Shown here piece by piece: positions 41,194 to 55,771 of a stretch of DNA of 64,000 nt. This DNA comes from an uncultured Salinisphaerales bacterium. GTDB lineage: Bacteria > Pseudomonadota > Gammaproteobacteria > Nevskiales > CAJXLF01. Position numbers and translations under genes: made by a program. Numbering within the stretch: position 1 is the stretch's first letter; each line of letters starts with the position of its first letter. The notes under the pieces are model-generated. The model was not told the DNA's origin and did not search any database. It saw nothing but the letters and a program-made list of their open reading frames with translations. The stretch is from assembly GCA_913055805.1 (NCBI GenBank), contig CAJXLF010000002.1, positions 186,001-250,000 on the forward strand. Reading direction: 5' to 3'.

Positions 41194-41459
41194 AGGACCT
41201 GCCTATACTAATTCGGTGGATGACGTTGCTCACCCAAGTCTGCCAGATAAGGCGCACGCCGCCGCCCTTAGTAGACCTAAGGGCAAGGCGAGCAACACCG
41301 TATGGCAGGCTTGGGTGAGCAACCCTGCGGGACGGGGCCGCAAAGCCCCATCGCTGTGTCACTCGTCGTTCATTTGGAATCACCAAACTTCTCTCCTCGT
41401 TTCGTGCGCTGGAGCTTTGCGGCCTCCGGCGACACCACCGAATTAGTATAGGCAGGTCC

Positions 41460-41460
<1 letters not shown>
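41194..41460. mobile_element. 267-bp nested palindromic element with 26-bp terminal inverted repeats (MITE-like)
   Basis: Outer arms 41194-41219 and 41435-41460 are perfect inverted repeats of 26 bp, starting AGGACCTGCC and ending with CGGTGG. Inside lie two long hairpins: arms 41225-41245 and 41303-41323 (21 bp, one mismatch) which enclose an 8-bp stem at 41264-41284; and arms 41336-41349 and 41411-41424 (14 bp, one mismatch) enclosing TTTGG/CCAAA at 41373-41387. As RNA or single strand it would make a three-way junction. No clear target-site duplication or transposase. Exact removal would leave TAAATG joining the nqrA stop and nqrB start. Family unknown; not a known IS. Confidence 0.78.
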
Positions 41461-42806
<1,346 letters not shown>

Positions 42807-42933
42807 CTATAGAGACTCGAAGTTCCCCGAAACTATCCCAAGGCCGTAGCGGCGTATCCCCGATGAGCGCTGTTCTTATTGAGTGCACTGCCCCGGTTCA
42901 CTGCCCGACCGGCAAACGGCCGGACCGTGGGCC

Positions 42934-42998
42934 GTGAAAATCCTGTTAATCATACCCATGCGCACAGGCATCCCTCAAGCAATGACCGGGATTTTCAC
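42934..42998. promoter_or_regulatory. Inverted repeat flanking the nqr promoter (operator-like)
   Basis: GTGAAAATCC at 42934-42943 and its exact complement GGATTTTCAC at 42989-42998. On the minus strand the first half lies upstream of the predicted -35 and the second overlaps the predicted start, with centres 55 bp apart, about five helical turns. The spacing is compatible with a dimeric or looping regulator. No known regulator consensus is claimed. Confidence 0.35.
42949..42978 (-). promoter_or_regulatory. Candidate promoter of the nqr operon
   Basis: Minus strand TTGAGG (42978-42973), 18 bases, TATGAT (42954-42949), start near 42942 and a leader of about 136 bases to nqrA. It lies in the 259-base gap between tRNA-Leu and nqrA. 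The leader contains a CCGGC/GCCGG hairpin near 42908-42922 and no ORF. Confidence 0.45.
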
Positions 42999-43065
42999 AT
43001 CCTGACGTTACAGACCTGTGGAACCAGAGGGCTTCATGCGCAATACGCAGGGGTATAACAATGAT

Positions 43066-43150
43066 TGGTGCCGATGGCGAGACTCGAACTCGCACGGGTC
43101 TCCCCACTACCCCCTCAAGATAGCGTGTCTACCAATTCCACCACATCGGC
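43066..43150 (-). tRNA. leuU: tRNA-Leu (GAG)
   Basis: 85-nt class II tRNA with encoded CCA, acceptor GCCGATG/CATCGGC, anticodon loop TTGAGGG giving GAG, a long variable arm and T loop TTCGAGT. It lies 26 bases downstream of secG, as leuU does in E. coli, and was probably cotranscribed with secG. Confidence 0.96.
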
Positions 43151-43176
43151 AATGGCCGGAGAACCCCGGCCAGGTA

Positions 43177-43533
43177 TTACTCAGGCAACTGTGCAGGCGC
43201 AGGCGCGCTGTCTTCCACAGGTTCCTCTTCAGGCAGAACCGTCTCTTCGACCACGGTGGGCTGTTCCGCCATTTTGTCTGCGACGCTATCTCCCTGAGTA
43301 GTCTGGGAATTTGCCAGATAGGCCAGGACGAGGCTGGTAAGGAAAAACGCAGCTGCCAGCCCGGCCGTAGTGCGGCTCAGAAAGTTGGCCGACCCACGGG
43401 ACCCAAACACGGTACCGGAAGCACCAGCGCCAAAGGCCGCACCCATATCAGCGCCCTTGCCCTGCTGCAGCAGCACGAGACTGATCAAAGCTATCGCGAT
43501 GATCACCTGTAAAATCACCAAGACGGAAAACAT
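43177..43533 (-). CDS. secG: Preprotein translocase subunit SecG
   Basis: Small SecYEG partner that helps SecA cycling. The 118 residues have two membrane helices (VILQVIIAIALISLVLLQQ and FLSRTTAGLAAAFFLTSLVL) and the cytoplasmic loop GADMGAAFGAGASGTVFGSRG. A Pro/Glu-rich C-terminal tail follows. Between tpiA and tRNA-Leu, conserved synteny. Confidence 0.94.
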   Translation of the reverse strand: MFSVLVILQVIIAIALISLVLLQQGKGADMGAAFGAGASGTVFGSRGSANFLSRTTAGLAAAFFLTSLVLAYLANSQTTQGDSVADKMAEQPTVVEETVLPEEEPVEDSAPAPAQLPE

Positions 43534-43569
43534 ATTGCCGGTTCCAACTCGTAGAAATTGCCCGTATAA

Positions 43570-44328
43570 CTATGCGCCAGCGCCTGCCTGACAGATTGCC
43601 AGGAAATCCTCCGATTTGAGGGAAGCTCCGCCGATCAAACCGCCATCCACATCGGGACAGCCAAAAAGTTCGCTGGCGTTGCCGGGCTTGACGCTTCCGC
43701 CATACAGAATGCGCAAACGGGCGGCGATTGTAGCATCTTTGTCTGCCAGACGACCACGAATAAACGCATGCACTTCCTGCGCCTGCTCCGGGCTGGCGGT
43801 CTTTCCTGTGCCAATGGCCCAGACCGGTTCGTAGGCAACTACGGCATCGGCAAAAGCCTCAATACCCGCCGCCTGCACCACGGCATCCAGCTGGGCGGCA
43901 AGCACGTTTTCGGTGTTACCCGATTCACGCTCTTCCAGCATTTCTCCAATACACAGCACCGGCACCAACCCTGCAGCCTGGGTAGCGATGAATTTGGCCG
44001 CGACCAGTTCATTGCTATCCCCGTAAAACTGACGGCGTTCTGAATGGCCGATAATGGCATGCGTACAGCCAATATCCTTGAGCATTGCACCATTGACTTC
44101 GCCGGTATAAGCCCCTTGCCCGGCCTGATCGCAGACATCCTGCGCGCCTACCGACACGCTGCCGGCAAGCGAGACCGCCTGTGCGAGATAGGGATACGGC
44201 GGACACACCAGGACTTCTACACCAGCCAGGTTTGCAGCCCCGGCGGCGATTTCAGCGACCAGGCCGGCCGTCATTTCAGTAGAGCCGTGCATTTTCCAGT
44301 TGCCGGCCACAAGCGGAGTTCTCGACAT
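43570..44328 (-). CDS. tpiA: Triosephosphate isomerase
   Basis: Interconverts dihydroxyacetone phosphate and glyceraldehyde-3-phosphate. The 252 residues contain GNWKMHG (Lys12), IIGHSERR with the electrophilic His, catalytic Glu in AYEPVWAIGTG and phosphate-binding GGSVKPGN. The start has AAGGAGAAG ahead of the ATG. Adjacent to secG and glmM, a common arrangement outside enterics. Confidence 0.96.
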   Translation of the reverse strand: MSRTPLVAGNWKMHGSTEMTAGLVAEIAAGAANLAGVEVLVCPPYPYLAQAVSLAGSVSVGAQDVCDQAGQGAYTGEVNGAMLKDIGCTHAIIGHSERRQFYGDSNELVAAKFIATQAAGLVPVLCIGEMLEERESGNTENVLAAQLDAVVQAAGIEAFADAVVAYEPVWAIGTGKTASPEQAQEVHAFIRGRLADKDATIAARLRILYGGSVKPGNASELFGCPDVDGGLIGGASLKSEDFLAICQAGAGA

Positions 44329-44352
44329 TTCTTCTCCTTGGAAGTCAGATAA

Positions 44353-45696
44353 TTAATGGGTAACGCTGCGTATTACATCAGCGATGGCTTCAGCCTGATG
44401 CTGCACTTCCGCGGCGTCCTGACCTTCCACCATCACACGGATAAGTGGCTCGGTGCCCGAAGGACGCAGAAGCACACGGCCTGCCTGCCCCATTGCAGCC
44501 TGCGAATTCTGCACAGCCTGCTTCACATTGTCCAAATCCATCACTGCCGGGGCTGCCTGACCATTGAGCGGTACGTTGATGAGCAACTGCGGGCACTTGG
44601 TCATTCCGCCCAGCAACTCGCGCAGAGAACGGCCGCTGGTCACCATGGCTGCAACTACCTGAAGTGCGGAAACAATACCGTCACCGGTCGTCGTCCGATC
44701 CAGACACAGGATATGTCCCGAAGATTCACCCCCGAGCACACCCCCGCTTGCCTGCAGGCGCTCAAGCACATAACGGTCACCGACGTTGGCCCGCTCAAAC
44801 TCGATACCCTTTGCACGCAGGGCCAGTTCCAGCCCCAGGTTACTCATCAGGGTGCCTACCACAGGCCCCTTGAGACTGCCTTCTTCCAGGCGGGAACAGG
44901 TCAGGATATAGAGGATGTCATCGCCATCCAGCACACTGCCGTCAGCATCGACCAGGATGCAACGATCACCATCACCGTCCAGCGCCACACCAAGATCGGC
45001 ACCGTTCTCAACCACGGCGCGGCTCAGAAACTCGATATGTGTCGAGCCACAACCGTCATTGATATTCAGGCCATCAGGTTCAGCACCAATAGTGGTTACG
45101 CGGGCGCCCAATTCACTGAAAACATGCGGCGCCACGTTGTAAGTCGCTCCATGGGCGCAATCAACGACCACATGCAGACCCTTGAGCGAGCGCTCACTCC
45201 GGAAACTGCCTTTACAAAACTCGACATAGCGCCCCTGGGCACTGTCTATACGGCGTGCACGACCTATCTGCTCGGGCTCGGCATACTCGATGGACTCATC
45301 CAGCAGCATTTCAATCTGTTCTTCCTGCTCGTCAGGCAGCTTGCGCCCCTCATCGGAGAAAAACTTGACCCCGTTGTCATGGAAAGGATTATGAGAAGCG
45401 CTGATCACAACCCCGGCGCGCGCCCTGAAGGTGCGGGTGAGATAGGCAATCGCCGGAGTTGGCAACACGCCGACCAGCAGCACATCCACTCCAGCGGCGG
45501 CAAAACCTGCCTCCAGGGCCGATTCGAACATGTATCCGGATATACGCGTGTCTTTACCGATCAGTACCTTGCCACCTCCCTCGGGTGACAACACCCGCCC
45601 GGCGGCCCAACCCAGCTTGAGTGCGAACTCGGGGGTCATGGGCGCACTGCCTACACGCCCGCGTATACCATCGGTACCGAAATACTTTCTAGCCAT
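44353..45696 (-). CDS. glmM: Phosphoglucosamine mutase
   Basis: Converts glucosamine-6-phosphate to glucosamine-1-phosphate for UDP-GlcNAc synthesis. The 447-residue protein has active Ser101 in [12 protein letters not shown], metal loop DGDGDRC, sugar loop GEQSGH-like GGESSGHI, and phosphate-binding [15 protein letters not shown]. Separated from folP by 12 bases. Distinct from the pgm at the window start. Confidence 0.96.
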   Translation of the reverse strand: MARKYFGTDGIRGRVGSAPMTPEFALKLGWAAGRVLSPEGGGKVLIGKDTRISGYMFESALEAGFAAAGVDVLLVGVLPTPAIAYLTRTFRARAGVVISASHNPFHDNGVKFFSDEGRKLPDEQEEQIEMLLDESIEYAEPEQIGRARRIDSAQGRYVEFCKGSFRSERSLKGLHVVVDCAHGATYNVAPHVFSELGARVTTIGAEPDGLNINDGCGSTHIEFLSRAVVENGADLGVALDGDGDRCILVDADGSVLDGDDILYILTCSRLEEGSLKGPVVGTLMSNLGLELALRAKGIEFERANVGDRYVLERLQASGGVLGGESSGHILCLDRTTTGDGIVSALQVVAAMVTSGRSLRELLGGMTKCPQLLINVPLNGQAAPAVMDLDNVKQAVQNSQAAMGQAGRVLLRPSGTEPLIRVMVEGQDAAEVQHQAEAIADVIRSVTH

Positions 45697-45708
45697 TTTC
45701 GCCTCGTT

Positions 45709-46608
45709 CTAGTCTTTATATCTGCGCACGGACTGCATGACCTGCAAGGCCTGCCAGGCTGCCCTGACGTCATGCGTGCGCACGATTTTTGCCCCCTGCC
45801 AACATGCCAGCACTGCAGCCGCCGTCCCGCCATGCACCCGCTCGGCAGGCGGCACATCCAGCAAGGCCCCCAGCATGGACTTGCGCGACACACCAACCAG
45901 CACCGGCCACGGCATTGAAGTAAAACGTTCCAGTTCAGCCATGAGACGCAGATTATGCTCCAGCGTCTTGCCAAAGCCGAATCCAGGGTCAATCAGAATA
46001 CGATTGCGGGCGATACCCGCTGCCTCGCAAAGCTTGGCGCGCTGTTGCAGGAAATCCGCCACCTCGGACAGTACGTCATTGTAATGCGGCGCTTTCTGCA
46101 TGCTGCGGGGCTCACCCTGCATGTGCATAAGGCACAGTCCTGCAGCCGACTCTGCCGCCACTTTCAGCGCGCCTTCCGCCTGCAAGGCATTAACATCATT
46201 AATCAGCCCGGCGCCGGCCTTGACGGCCTCCCGCATCACGGAAGGCTTCATGGTATCAATGGAAATGACAGCATCAACCATATGGGCGAGACGTTCGATA
46301 ATCGGCAAGACCCGCTCCATTTCCTGCTGCTCGCTGACAGGCGCCGCCCCGGGTCGTGTGGATTCACCACCGATGTCAATAATGGCCGCGCCTTCATCAA
46401 CCATGCGCAAGGCATGTGCAACTGCCGTTTCCGCATCAACGAACTTGCCGCCATCTGAAAAAGAATCAGGCGTGACATTCAACACGCCCATCACCACTGG
46501 CGCGGCAAGGTCGAGCGTCTTTCCGTTGCAGTCGAGTTTCACAGAAGAAAGTGACCTGGGAGCGACGGGTGCATGACTGGCGTCAAACGCCAACCATGCC
46601 CCGCTCAT
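45709..46608 (-). CDS. folP: Dihydropteroate synthase
   Basis: Joins p-aminobenzoate with hydroxymethyl-dihydropterin pyrophosphate in folate synthesis. The 299-residue TIM barrel has VMGVLNVTPDSFSDGG, GAAIIDIGGESTRPGA and NRILIDPGFGFGKTLEHN. The ATG at 46608 gives a 22-residue N-terminal extension; a GTG at 46542 would start at KLDCNGKTL, nearer the usual length. No SD favours either strongly. The ftsH-folP-glmM order is conserved. Confidence 0.94.
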   Translation of the reverse strand: MSGAWLAFDASHAPVAPRSLSSVKLDCNGKTLDLAAPVVMGVLNVTPDSFSDGGKFVDAETAVAHALRMVDEGAAIIDIGGESTRPGAAPVSEQQEMERVLPIIERLAHMVDAVISIDTMKPSVMREAVKAGAGLINDVNALQAEGALKVAAESAAGLCLMHMQGEPRSMQKAPHYNDVLSEVADFLQQRAKLCEAAGIARNRILIDPGFGFGKTLEHNLRLMAELERFTSMPWPVLVGVSRKSMLGALLDVPPAERVHGGTAAAVLACWQGAKIVRTHDVRAAWQALQVMQSVRRYKD

Positions 46609-46665
46609 GAGTCATGAAACAAGGCGCTTATCGCCAGGCAAGGCCAGGCGCAGACGCAGGCAGTG

Positions 46666-48588
<1,923 letters not shown>

Positions 48589-48666
48589 GCTCTTAACCTC
48601 TTACGCGGCGCCTGGCGCCAGCTTGCATACTGCCGCCCGTTCAGGCGGCTGATTTGTACTTAGACC

Positions 48667-49293
48667 TTACACCAAGCGGCGTTTGCGGGCCAGCAAATAC
48701 AACTCCTTGCTGCGGGCCCTTGATGCAGACGGTTTGCGGGTTGCAACCGACTCGAAATGCGCCCGCATCTCCTTCAGATAAGCGTCGAATCCCTCGCCCT
48801 GAAACACCTTGACCAGAAAATCGCCCCCCGGCCTGAGGTGCTCGCAGGCAAAAGCCAACGCCAGTTCTGCAAGATACATGGCGCCCGCCTGATCTGCAGG
48901 CCCTACACCACTCATATTGGGGGCCATATCCGATAAAACAAGGTCTACACTCTGACCTTCCAGAGAACTTTGCAGCTTTTCCAGTACTGCCTGTTCGCGG
49001 AAGTCGCCTTCTATGACCTCGACATGGGCCATGGGTTCTATCGGCAGGATATCCAGGGCGATAATACGTCCCCTGGCCTGCATCACCTCGGCCGCATACT
49101 GGGACCAGCCGCCGGGTGCCGCCCCGAGATCCACTACAGTGATGCCGGGTTTGAGCAGGCGATCCTTTTTCTGGATTTCCGCCAGCTTGAAAACCGCCCG
49201 TGAGCGATAACCGGCATCACGCGCCTGTTTCACATAGGCATCGCTGTGATGCTCATCCAGCCAACGCCGGCTGCTGCTTTTCTTTCTGCCCAT
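48667..49293 (-). CDS. rlmE: 23S rRNA 2'-O-methyltransferase RlmE
   Basis: Methylates U2552 in the ribosomal A-loop; heat-shock-linked in E. coli. The 208-residue Rossmann methyltransferase has [15 protein letters not shown] for SAM and [14 protein letters not shown] with the catalytic Asp; K-D-K-E residues include the Lys in [14 protein letters not shown]. Divergent from yhbY with 60 bases between starts. Confidence 0.96.
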   Translation of the reverse strand: MGRKKSSSRRWLDEHHSDAYVKQARDAGYRSRAVFKLAEIQKKDRLLKPGITVVDLGAAPGGWSQYAAEVMQARGRIIALDILPIEPMAHVEVIEGDFREQAVLEKLQSSLEGQSVDLVLSDMAPNMSGVGPADQAGAMYLAELALAFACEHLRPGGDFLVKVFQGEGFDAYLKEMRAHFESVATRKPSASRARSKELYLLARKRRLV

Positions 49294-49353
49294 TTAGCGC
49301 TTCACCATGAACCTGTACAATGCGCGCCCTGCCCGTTTCCACCGGATTATCGC

Positions 49354-49635
49354 ATGCCACTCAGCCCGCAACAGAAGAAGAAACTCAAGCAACAGGCTCA
49401 CCATCTAAAACCTGTGGTCTGGTTGGGCGCGGCCGGCCTGAGTGAAGCCGTACTGGCCGAATTGGATCAGGCTCTGGAGCACCACGAATTGATAAAAATC
49501 AAGATCGGCGCGGGTGAACGGGACGAACGTCAGGCCATGGCCTTGTCGGCCTGCGAATCATTACAGGCCGAACTCATCCAGCTGATCGGCAACAACGCCG
49601 TCATCTACCGGAAGAATCCTGATAAAACCAAATAA
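49354..49635 (+). CDS. yhbY: YhbY-family RNA-binding protein (CRM domain)
   Basis: A 93-residue single CRM domain found on pre-50S ribosomes. Starts MPLSPQQKKKLKQQAHHLKP and contains VWLGAAGLSEAVLAELDQAL and a GxxG-like GAGERDERQAMA. ATG 49354 is chosen since the in-frame upstream codons lie in the divergent spacer and rlmE antisense. Only short plus-strand gene between rlmE and greA. Confidence 0.93.
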   Translation: MPLSPQQKKKLKQQAHHLKPVVWLGAAGLSEAVLAELDQALEHHELIKIKIGAGERDERQAMALSACESLQAELIQLIGNNAVIYRKNPDKTK

Positions 49636-49731
49636 GCTGTCATTTCGAGCGAAGTCGTCAGGCTGAGCCGGAAAATCTCAGAGAACGAGATTCATCCAGG
49701 CCTCGCCCGGTCGGAATAACGGCCCGACGCC
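49636..49731. other. Convergent spacer yhbY/greA with a REP-like sequence
   Basis: Contains TGTCATTTCGAGCGAAG, a short phrase of a known kind of dispersed palindromic repeat, then AATCTC/GAGATT (stem of six) and GTCGG/CCGAC pairs. No ORF, and no clear intrinsic terminator with a U-run. The resemblance to dispersed REP elements is by memory of motif shape and is not quantified. Confidence 0.4.
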
Positions 49732-50208
49732 TCAGATATATTTGACCTCGACGATCTCGAGACTGCGGTTACCGCCCGGCACCACCACATCCACCTCATC
49801 ACCCTCTTCCTTGCCGATCAGAGCCCGGGCAATCGGCGAATTGATGGAAATACGGCCCTGCTTGATGTCGGCCTCGTCCTCGCCGACGATCTGATAAGTC
49901 AGCGTGTCACCGGAATCGACATCCTCAAGGTCCACAGTGACGCCGAACACCACCTTGCCGTTGGCCGGCAGCTTGGTCACATCAATCACCTGCGCGCCCG
50001 CCAGCTTGCTTTCGATTTCGGCGATACGCCCCTCGATGAAGCCCTGCTGCTCGCGCGCTGCGTGATATTCTGCGTTTTCCTTGAGGTCACCGTGCGCACG
50101 CGCTTCGGCTATAGCTTCCACAACCCTGGGCCGCTGCACGTTTTTCAGATCCTTCAACTCGCTACGCAACGCCTCGGCGCCGCGCACTGTCAGAGGCGTG
50201 CGGTTCAT
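49732..50208 (-). CDS. greA: Transcription elongation factor GreA
   Basis: Stimulates cleavage of backtracked RNA through the RNA polymerase secondary channel. The 158-residue protein starts [19 protein letters not shown], has the coiled-coil tip acidic residues (Asp, Glu in [18 protein letters not shown]) and the C-terminal FKBP-like domain with [17 protein letters not shown]. Start overlaps the carB stop by four bases; carAB-greA is a common operon. Confidence 0.96.
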   Translation of the reverse strand: MNRTPLTVRGAEALRSELKDLKNVQRPRVVEAIAEARAHGDLKENAEYHAAREQQGFIEGRIAEIESKLAGAQVIDVTKLPANGKVVFGVTVDLEDVDSGDTLTYQIVGEDEADIKQGRISINSPIARALIGKEEGDEVDVVVPGGNRSLEIVEVKYI

Positions 50209-53200
50209 GTATGCAACTCCTCGTGTAATTCCCGCAGACGGTGCACCCGGATTTCATCCATCTTGCCCATGGCCAGGCAGCTTGCCCGGGCACCGGCGAT
50301 GGTCGTGAAATAGGCCACCTTCTGGCTAATAGCGGCAGCACGGATCGAACGTGATTCCTCGATCGCGCGTTTGCCTTCGGTGGTATTGAAGATCAACTGT
50401 ATCTCACCATTCTTGATGGCGTCTACAGAATGCGGCCGACCTTCTTTCACCTTGAGGATGGAATCACATTCGATACCCGCTTCACGCAGCGCCCTTGCTG
50501 TACCTTCAGTCGCCACAATCGAGAACCCGCGGGCAACCAGATCACGCGCCAGGCTGACGGCATGCGGCTTGTCGCCATCACGCACGCTGACAAAGGCTCG
50601 TCCGCCCGTAGGCAGATTCATGCCGCCGGCCGCCACCGCCTTGGCAAAAGCCTCGGCAAAATCGGTGCCGATACCCATGACCTCGCCGGTAGACTTCATT
50701 TCCGGCCCCAGGATGGGGTCCACGCCCGGGAACTTGCTGAACGGAAATACCGATTCCTTTACGGAGTAATACGTCGGAATGACCTCGCCCTTCATCCCCT
50801 GCGACGCAAGGGTCTGGCCGGCCATGCAGCGCGCGGCAATCTTGGCCAGAGGCTGGCCCACAGCCTTGGATACAAAGGGTATGGTGCGCGAAGCACGCGG
50901 ATTGACCTCAATCAGATAGACCTTGTTGTCCTGCACCGCAAACTGGGTGTTCATCAGCCCCACCACGTTCAGGGCCTTGGCCAGCTTCATGACCTGCTCG
51001 CGCATCACGTCCTGAATTTCCTGTCCCAGGCTGTAAGGCGGCAGCGAACAGGCCGAGTCGCCGGAATGAATGCCAGCCTCTTCGATATGCTCCATGATGC
51101 CGCCGATCATGACATTGCCCTGGGCATCGCCGATGGCGTCCACATCCAGTTCCACGGCATTCTCAAGGAAGCGGTCCAGCAGCACCGGCGCTTCGTTGGA
51201 GACCTTCACGGCCTCGTCCATATAGCGCCTGAGGTCATCGATGTCATAGACGATTTCCATGGCCCGGCCGCCCAGCACATAGGAAGGTCGCACCACCATG
51301 GGGAAGCCGACAGTTTCAGCCAGACCCAGCGCTTCCTCTTCGCTGCGTGCCGTGGCATTGGGCGGCTGCAGCAAACCGAGTTCACGCACCAGCTTCTGGA
51401 AGCGTTCGCGGTCTTCGGCCAGGTCAATCGAGTCCGGCGTGGTGCCGATAATCGGTGCACCCGCGGCTTCCAGATCGCGCGCCAGTTTCAGCGGCGTCTG
51501 GCCACCAAACTGCACAATGACGCCCTTGGGTTTTTCAAGGTCGATGATTTCCATCACGTCCTCGAAAGTCAGCGGCTCGAAATACAGGCGATCGGAGGTG
51601 TCGTAATCGGTGGATACGGTCTCCGGATTGCAGTTGACCATGATGGTTTCGTAACCATCTTCGCGCAGCGCCAACGCGGCATGCACGCAGCAGTAATCGA
51701 ACTCGATACCCTGGCCGATACGGTTGGGCCCGCCGCCCAGCACAATGATCTTGTCCCGGTCCGAGGGCGCTGCTTCGCATTCCTCGTCATAGGTGGAATA
51801 CATGTAGGCGGTGCTGGTAGGGAATTCCGCGGCGCAGGTGTCCACCCGCTTGTAGACCGGCCGCACACCGAGCTCCAGGCGCCGCGCCCGCACCGCGGGC
51901 TTTTTAACGCCCAGGATGTCAGCCAGGCGCTTGTCGGAGAAACCCTTGCGTTTGTAGCGACGCATCAGGGTCGCATCGAAATCGGCCAGCTGCTTGCCGT
52001 CCAGTTCCCCTTCCATGGCCACCAGCTCGGCGATCTGCTCCAGGAACCAGGGGTCGATTTTGGACAGCGTAAAAACTTCCTGAACACTCATGCCGGCGCG
52101 GAAGGCGTCGGCCACGTACCACAGGCGGCTGGCGCGCGGCGTGGTCAGTTCTTCCTGGATTTTGGCGCGGCCAACCTCGGACTGCAGGTCACGCAGCTTG
52201 GGCTCAAGACCGTGCTTGCCGATTTCCAGACTGCGCAGTGCCTTGTGCAGTGACTCCTGGAAGTTGCGACCGATGGCCATGGCCTCACCCACCGATTTCA
52301 TCTGCGTGGTCAGACGGCTGTCGGCCTGCGGGAATTTTTCGAAGGTAAAGCGCGGGATCTTGGTGACCACATAATCAATCGTCGGCTCGAAGGAGGCCGG
52401 GGTTGCGCCACCGGTGATGTCGTTCTTGAGTTCGTCCAGCGTGTATCCCACTGCCAGCTTGGCCGCCACCTTGGCAATGGGGAAGCCGGTCGCCTTGGAA
52501 GCCAGCGCCGAGGAACGCGAAACACGCGGATTCATCTCGATGATGACCATGCGCCCATCCTCGGGATTGATCGAGAACTGCACGTTGGAACCGCCGGTAT
52601 CCACACCGATCTTGCGCAGTACCGCCAGCGAGGCGTCGCGCATGATCTGGTATTCCTTGTCGGTCAGGGTCTGCGCCGGCGCCACCGTGATGGAGTCGCC
52701 GGTGTGCACACCCATCGGATCCAGATTCTCAATCGAGCAGATGATGATGCAGTTATCCGCCCTGTCGCGGACAACCTCCATCTCGTACTCCTTCCAACCG
52801 AGCAGGGATTCTTCCAGCAGCACTTCGTTGGTGGGTGAAAGATCCAGGCCGCGCGTGACGATCTCCTCGAACTCTTCCTTGTTATAGGCCACACCGCCGC
52901 CGGTGCCGCCCATCGTGAAGGACGGACGAATAATCATCGGGAAGCCAATCTCGGCCTGCACCTTCCAGGCATCGTCCATGGAATGCGCCAGACCCGAGCG
53001 TGCCGAAGCCAGACCAATTTCGTTCATGGCCTCACGGAAACGTTCGCGATCCTCGGCCATGTCGATGGCATCCGCCGAAGCGCCAATCATCTCCACACCG
53101 TACTTTTCCAGCACCCCTTCGCGATCCAGGTCCAGTGCGCAATTCAGCGCTGTCTGGCCACCCATGGTCGGCAGCACGGCGTCGGGCCTTTCTTTCTCAA

Positions 53201-53432
53201 TGATCTTGGCCACGCAATCCCAGCGGATCGGCTCAATGTAGACGACATCAGCGGTTTCCGGGTCGGTCATGATGGTGGCCGGGTTGGAGTTCACCAGAAT
53301 CACCCGGTAGCCCTCCTCGCGCAGAGCCTTGCAGGCCTGGGTACCGGAATAATCGAACTCGCAGGCCTGGCCGATAATGATCGGGCCGGCGCCAATGATC
53401 AGGATACTTTCGATGTCGGTTCTTTTCGGCAT
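50205..53432 (-). CDS. carB: Carbamoyl-phosphate synthase large subunit
   Basis: Makes carbamoyl phosphate for arginine and pyrimidines. The 1075-residue protein has two ATP-grasp halves, each with the GGQT and [10 protein letters not shown] / [10 protein letters not shown] motifs, an oligomerisation domain, and the C-terminal allosteric MGS-like domain. The ATG at 53432 is preferred to the TTG at 53438. Separated from carA by 105 bases, unlike the tighter E. coli spacing. Confidence 0.97.
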   Translation of the reverse strand: MPKRTDIESILIIGAGPIIIGQACEFDYSGTQACKALREEGYRVILVNSNPATIMTDPETADVVYIEPIRWDCVAKIIEKERPDAVLPTMGGQTALNCALDLDREGVLEKYGVEMIGASADAIDMAEDRERFREAMNEIGLASARSGLAHSMDDAWKVQAEIGFPMIIRPSFTMGGTGGGVAYNKEEFEEIVTRGLDLSPTNEVLLEESLLGWKEYEMEVVRDRADNCIIICSIENLDPMGVHTGDSITVAPAQTLTDKEYQIMRDASLAVLRKIGVDTGGSNVQFSINPEDGRMVIIEMNPRVSRSSALASKATGFPIAKVAAKLAVGYTLDELKNDITGGATPASFEPTIDYVVTKIPRFTFEKFPQADSRLTTQMKSVGEAMAIGRNFQESLHKALRSLEIGKHGLEPKLRDLQSEVGRAKIQEELTTPRASRLWYVADAFRAGMSVQEVFTLSKIDPWFLEQIAELVAMEGELDGKQLADFDATLMRRYKRKGFSDKRLADILGVKKPAVRARRLELGVRPVYKRVDTCAAEFPTSTAYMYSTYDEECEAAPSDRDKIIVLGGGPNRIGQGIEFDYCCVHAALALREDGYETIMVNCNPETVSTDYDTSDRLYFEPLTFEDVMEIIDLEKPKGVIVQFGGQTPLKLARDLEAAGAPIIGTTPDSIDLAEDRERFQKLVRELGLLQPPNATARSEEEALGLAETVGFPMVVRPSYVLGGRAMEIVYDIDDLRRYMDEAVKVSNEAPVLLDRFLENAVELDVDAIGDAQGNVMIGGIMEHIEEAGIHSGDSACSLPPYSLGQEIQDVMREQVMKLAKALNVVGLMNTQFAVQDNKVYLIEVNPRASRTIPFVSKAVGQPLAKIAARCMAGQTLASQGMKGEVIPTYYSVKESVFPFSKFPGVDPILGPEMKSTGEVMGIGTDFAEAFAKAVAAGGMNLPTGGRAFVSVRDGDKPHAVSLARDLVARGFSIVATEGTARALREAGIECDSILKVKEGRPHSVDAIKNGEIQLIFNTTEGKRAIEESRSIRAAAISQKVAYFTTIAGARASCLAMGKMDEIRVHRLRELHEELHT

Positions 53433-53537
53433 ATTCAACTATCCACAGATTGCGAAGATTTCACAGATTTTTAATAAAAACATTGAATTGGAAAAATCAT
53501 ATAACCTTATTTCTAATCCATGAAATCCGTGGATTCA
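53433..53537 (-). other. AT-rich spacer between carA and carB
   Basis: About 105 AT-rich bases unlike the GC-rich surroundings. It includes GAAGATTTCACAGATTTTTA and a CCATGAAATCCGTGG palindrome near 53518. No reading frame or clear terminator. It may contain an independent carB promoter or be a neutral insertion. Confidence 0.35.
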
Positions 53538-54659
53538 CTATTTGGACTCCATCATTTCAATGAAGCGCTTGAACATGGGGCTGACGTCATGCGGGCCGGG
53601 ACTGGCTTCCGGATGCCCCTGGAAACTGAAGGCCGGTACATCCTTGCGGGCAACGCCCTGCAAACTGCCGTCGAACAGCGAGCGGTGCGTGGCCTCGACA
53701 TTATCCGGCAGGCTATCCTCGTCTACCGCGAAGCCATGATTCTGGCTGCTGATCCATACCTGGCCGGTTTTCAGGTCCTGCACCGGGTGATTCGCACCGT
53801 GATGGCCGAATTTCATTTTCAGCGTGCTGGCGCCACAGGCCAGGCCGAGAATCTGGTGGCCCAGGCAAATACCCATCAGCGGCATGCTGGCATCCATCAG
53901 TTCGCGCGCAGCTGTAATGGCGTAATCACAGGGCTCGGGATCGCCGGGACCGTTAGACAGCAGTACGCCGTCAGGCTTCATGGCCAGCACATCGGCCGCC
54001 GGCGTCTGCGCCGGCACCACCGTCAGATGGCAGCCGGCTTCGACCAGGCAGCGCAGGATGTTGTGCTTGACGCCAAAGTCATAAACCACGACATGGTGCT
54101 TGAGCTCGGGACTGATATAGGTTTCATCCGGTCCCACCCAACGCCCTTCGCGCCATTCATAAGGCTTGTCGGACGTCACCACCCGGGCCAGATCGGCGCC
54201 TTTGAGGCCGGGGAATTCGCGTGCCGCGGCCAGAGCCGCCTCTTCGCTGACACCCTCGCCAGCCATGATGCAGCCGCTCTGCGCACCTTTCTCGCGCAGT
54301 ATGCGGGTCAGGCGGCGGGTGTCGATGTCGGCAATGGCCACGATATTGTTGGCCTGCAGATAATCCGTCAGGGATTGTTGATTGCGCCAGTTGCTGGGCG
54401 GGCGCGGTACTTCGCGGATAATCAGGCCCGCGGCATGCACCGCCGTCGACTCGGCATCCTCGGCATTGGTGCCGACATTGCCGATATGCGGGTACGTGAG
54501 GGTGACAATCTGCTGTTTGTAGGAGGGGTCGGTGAGGATCTCCTGGTAACCGGTAAGGGCAGTGTTGAAAACAACCTCCCCTACCGTGCTGCCCTCGGCA
54601 CCAATACCAACACCATGAAAAATACTTCCATCTGCAAGGGCTAGAACGGCGGGCTGCAT
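53538..54659 (-). CDS. carA: Carbamoyl-phosphate synthase small subunit (glutaminase)
   Basis: Supplies ammonia to CarB by glutamine hydrolysis. The 373-residue protein has the class I amidotransferase triad: nucleophile Cys in [16 protein letters not shown] and His/Glu in [10 protein letters not shown]. Start [16 protein letters not shown] at 54659; the upstream in-frame stretch to 54725 is not conserved. Upstream lies a perfect 14-bp hairpin that might attenuate carA. Confidence 0.95.
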   Translation of the reverse strand: MQPAVLALADGSIFHGVGIGAEGSTVGEVVFNTALTGYQEILTDPSYKQQIVTLTYPHIGNVGTNAEDAESTAVHAAGLIIREVPRPPSNWRNQQSLTDYLQANNIVAIADIDTRRLTRILREKGAQSGCIMAGEGVSEEAALAAAREFPGLKGADLARVVTSDKPYEWREGRWVGPDETYISPELKHHVVVYDFGVKHNILRCLVEAGCHLTVVPAQTPAADVLAMKPDGVLLSNGPGDPEPCDYAITAARELMDASMPLMGICLGHQILGLACGASTLKMKFGHHGANHPVQDLKTGQVWISSQNHGFAVDEDSLPDNVEATHRSLFDGSLQGVARKDVPAFSFQGHPEASPGPHDVSPMFKRFIEMMESK

Positions 54660-54726
54660 CAACACCCTACTCCCATCAAGTATCCCAATGAAATCACCAG
54701 TACGGTCGTGCGGAGGCTTACACACA

Positions 54727-54757
54727 AAGCGGGGGGCTGCGCTGCAGCCCCCCGCTT
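54727..54757 (-). terminator. Perfect 14-bp hairpin between dapB and carA
   Basis: AAGCGGGGGGCTGC and its exact complement around a 3-base loop. It lies 48 bases after the dapB stop (minus strand) and ends 68 bases before the carA ATG. Only a short U-rich stretch (TTTGTGTG) follows. Either a dapB terminator or an attenuator for carAB. Confidence 0.6.
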
Positions 54758-54804
54758 CTCCGAATTTACGGAATTATAGCCGCAGGGTGCCGCCAGCGTC
54801 TACG

Positions 54805-55641
<837 letters not shown>

Positions 55642-55771
55642 TCAGATGGTCATGTTGGCGTGCAAGGATACCCTGCATTCCCGCCGCCCGCAGCCTGGAA
55701 CTCGCGGGCGAGCGGCGAATAGGCCAATATAATCAGACAAAAAACACAGGCCACAATGAGCAGGAGACCTC

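Noticed and set aside
50430-52253. 607-codon open frame on the plus strand
   Set aside because: Mirror of carB; the composition follows codon-complement bias and has no recognisable domain.
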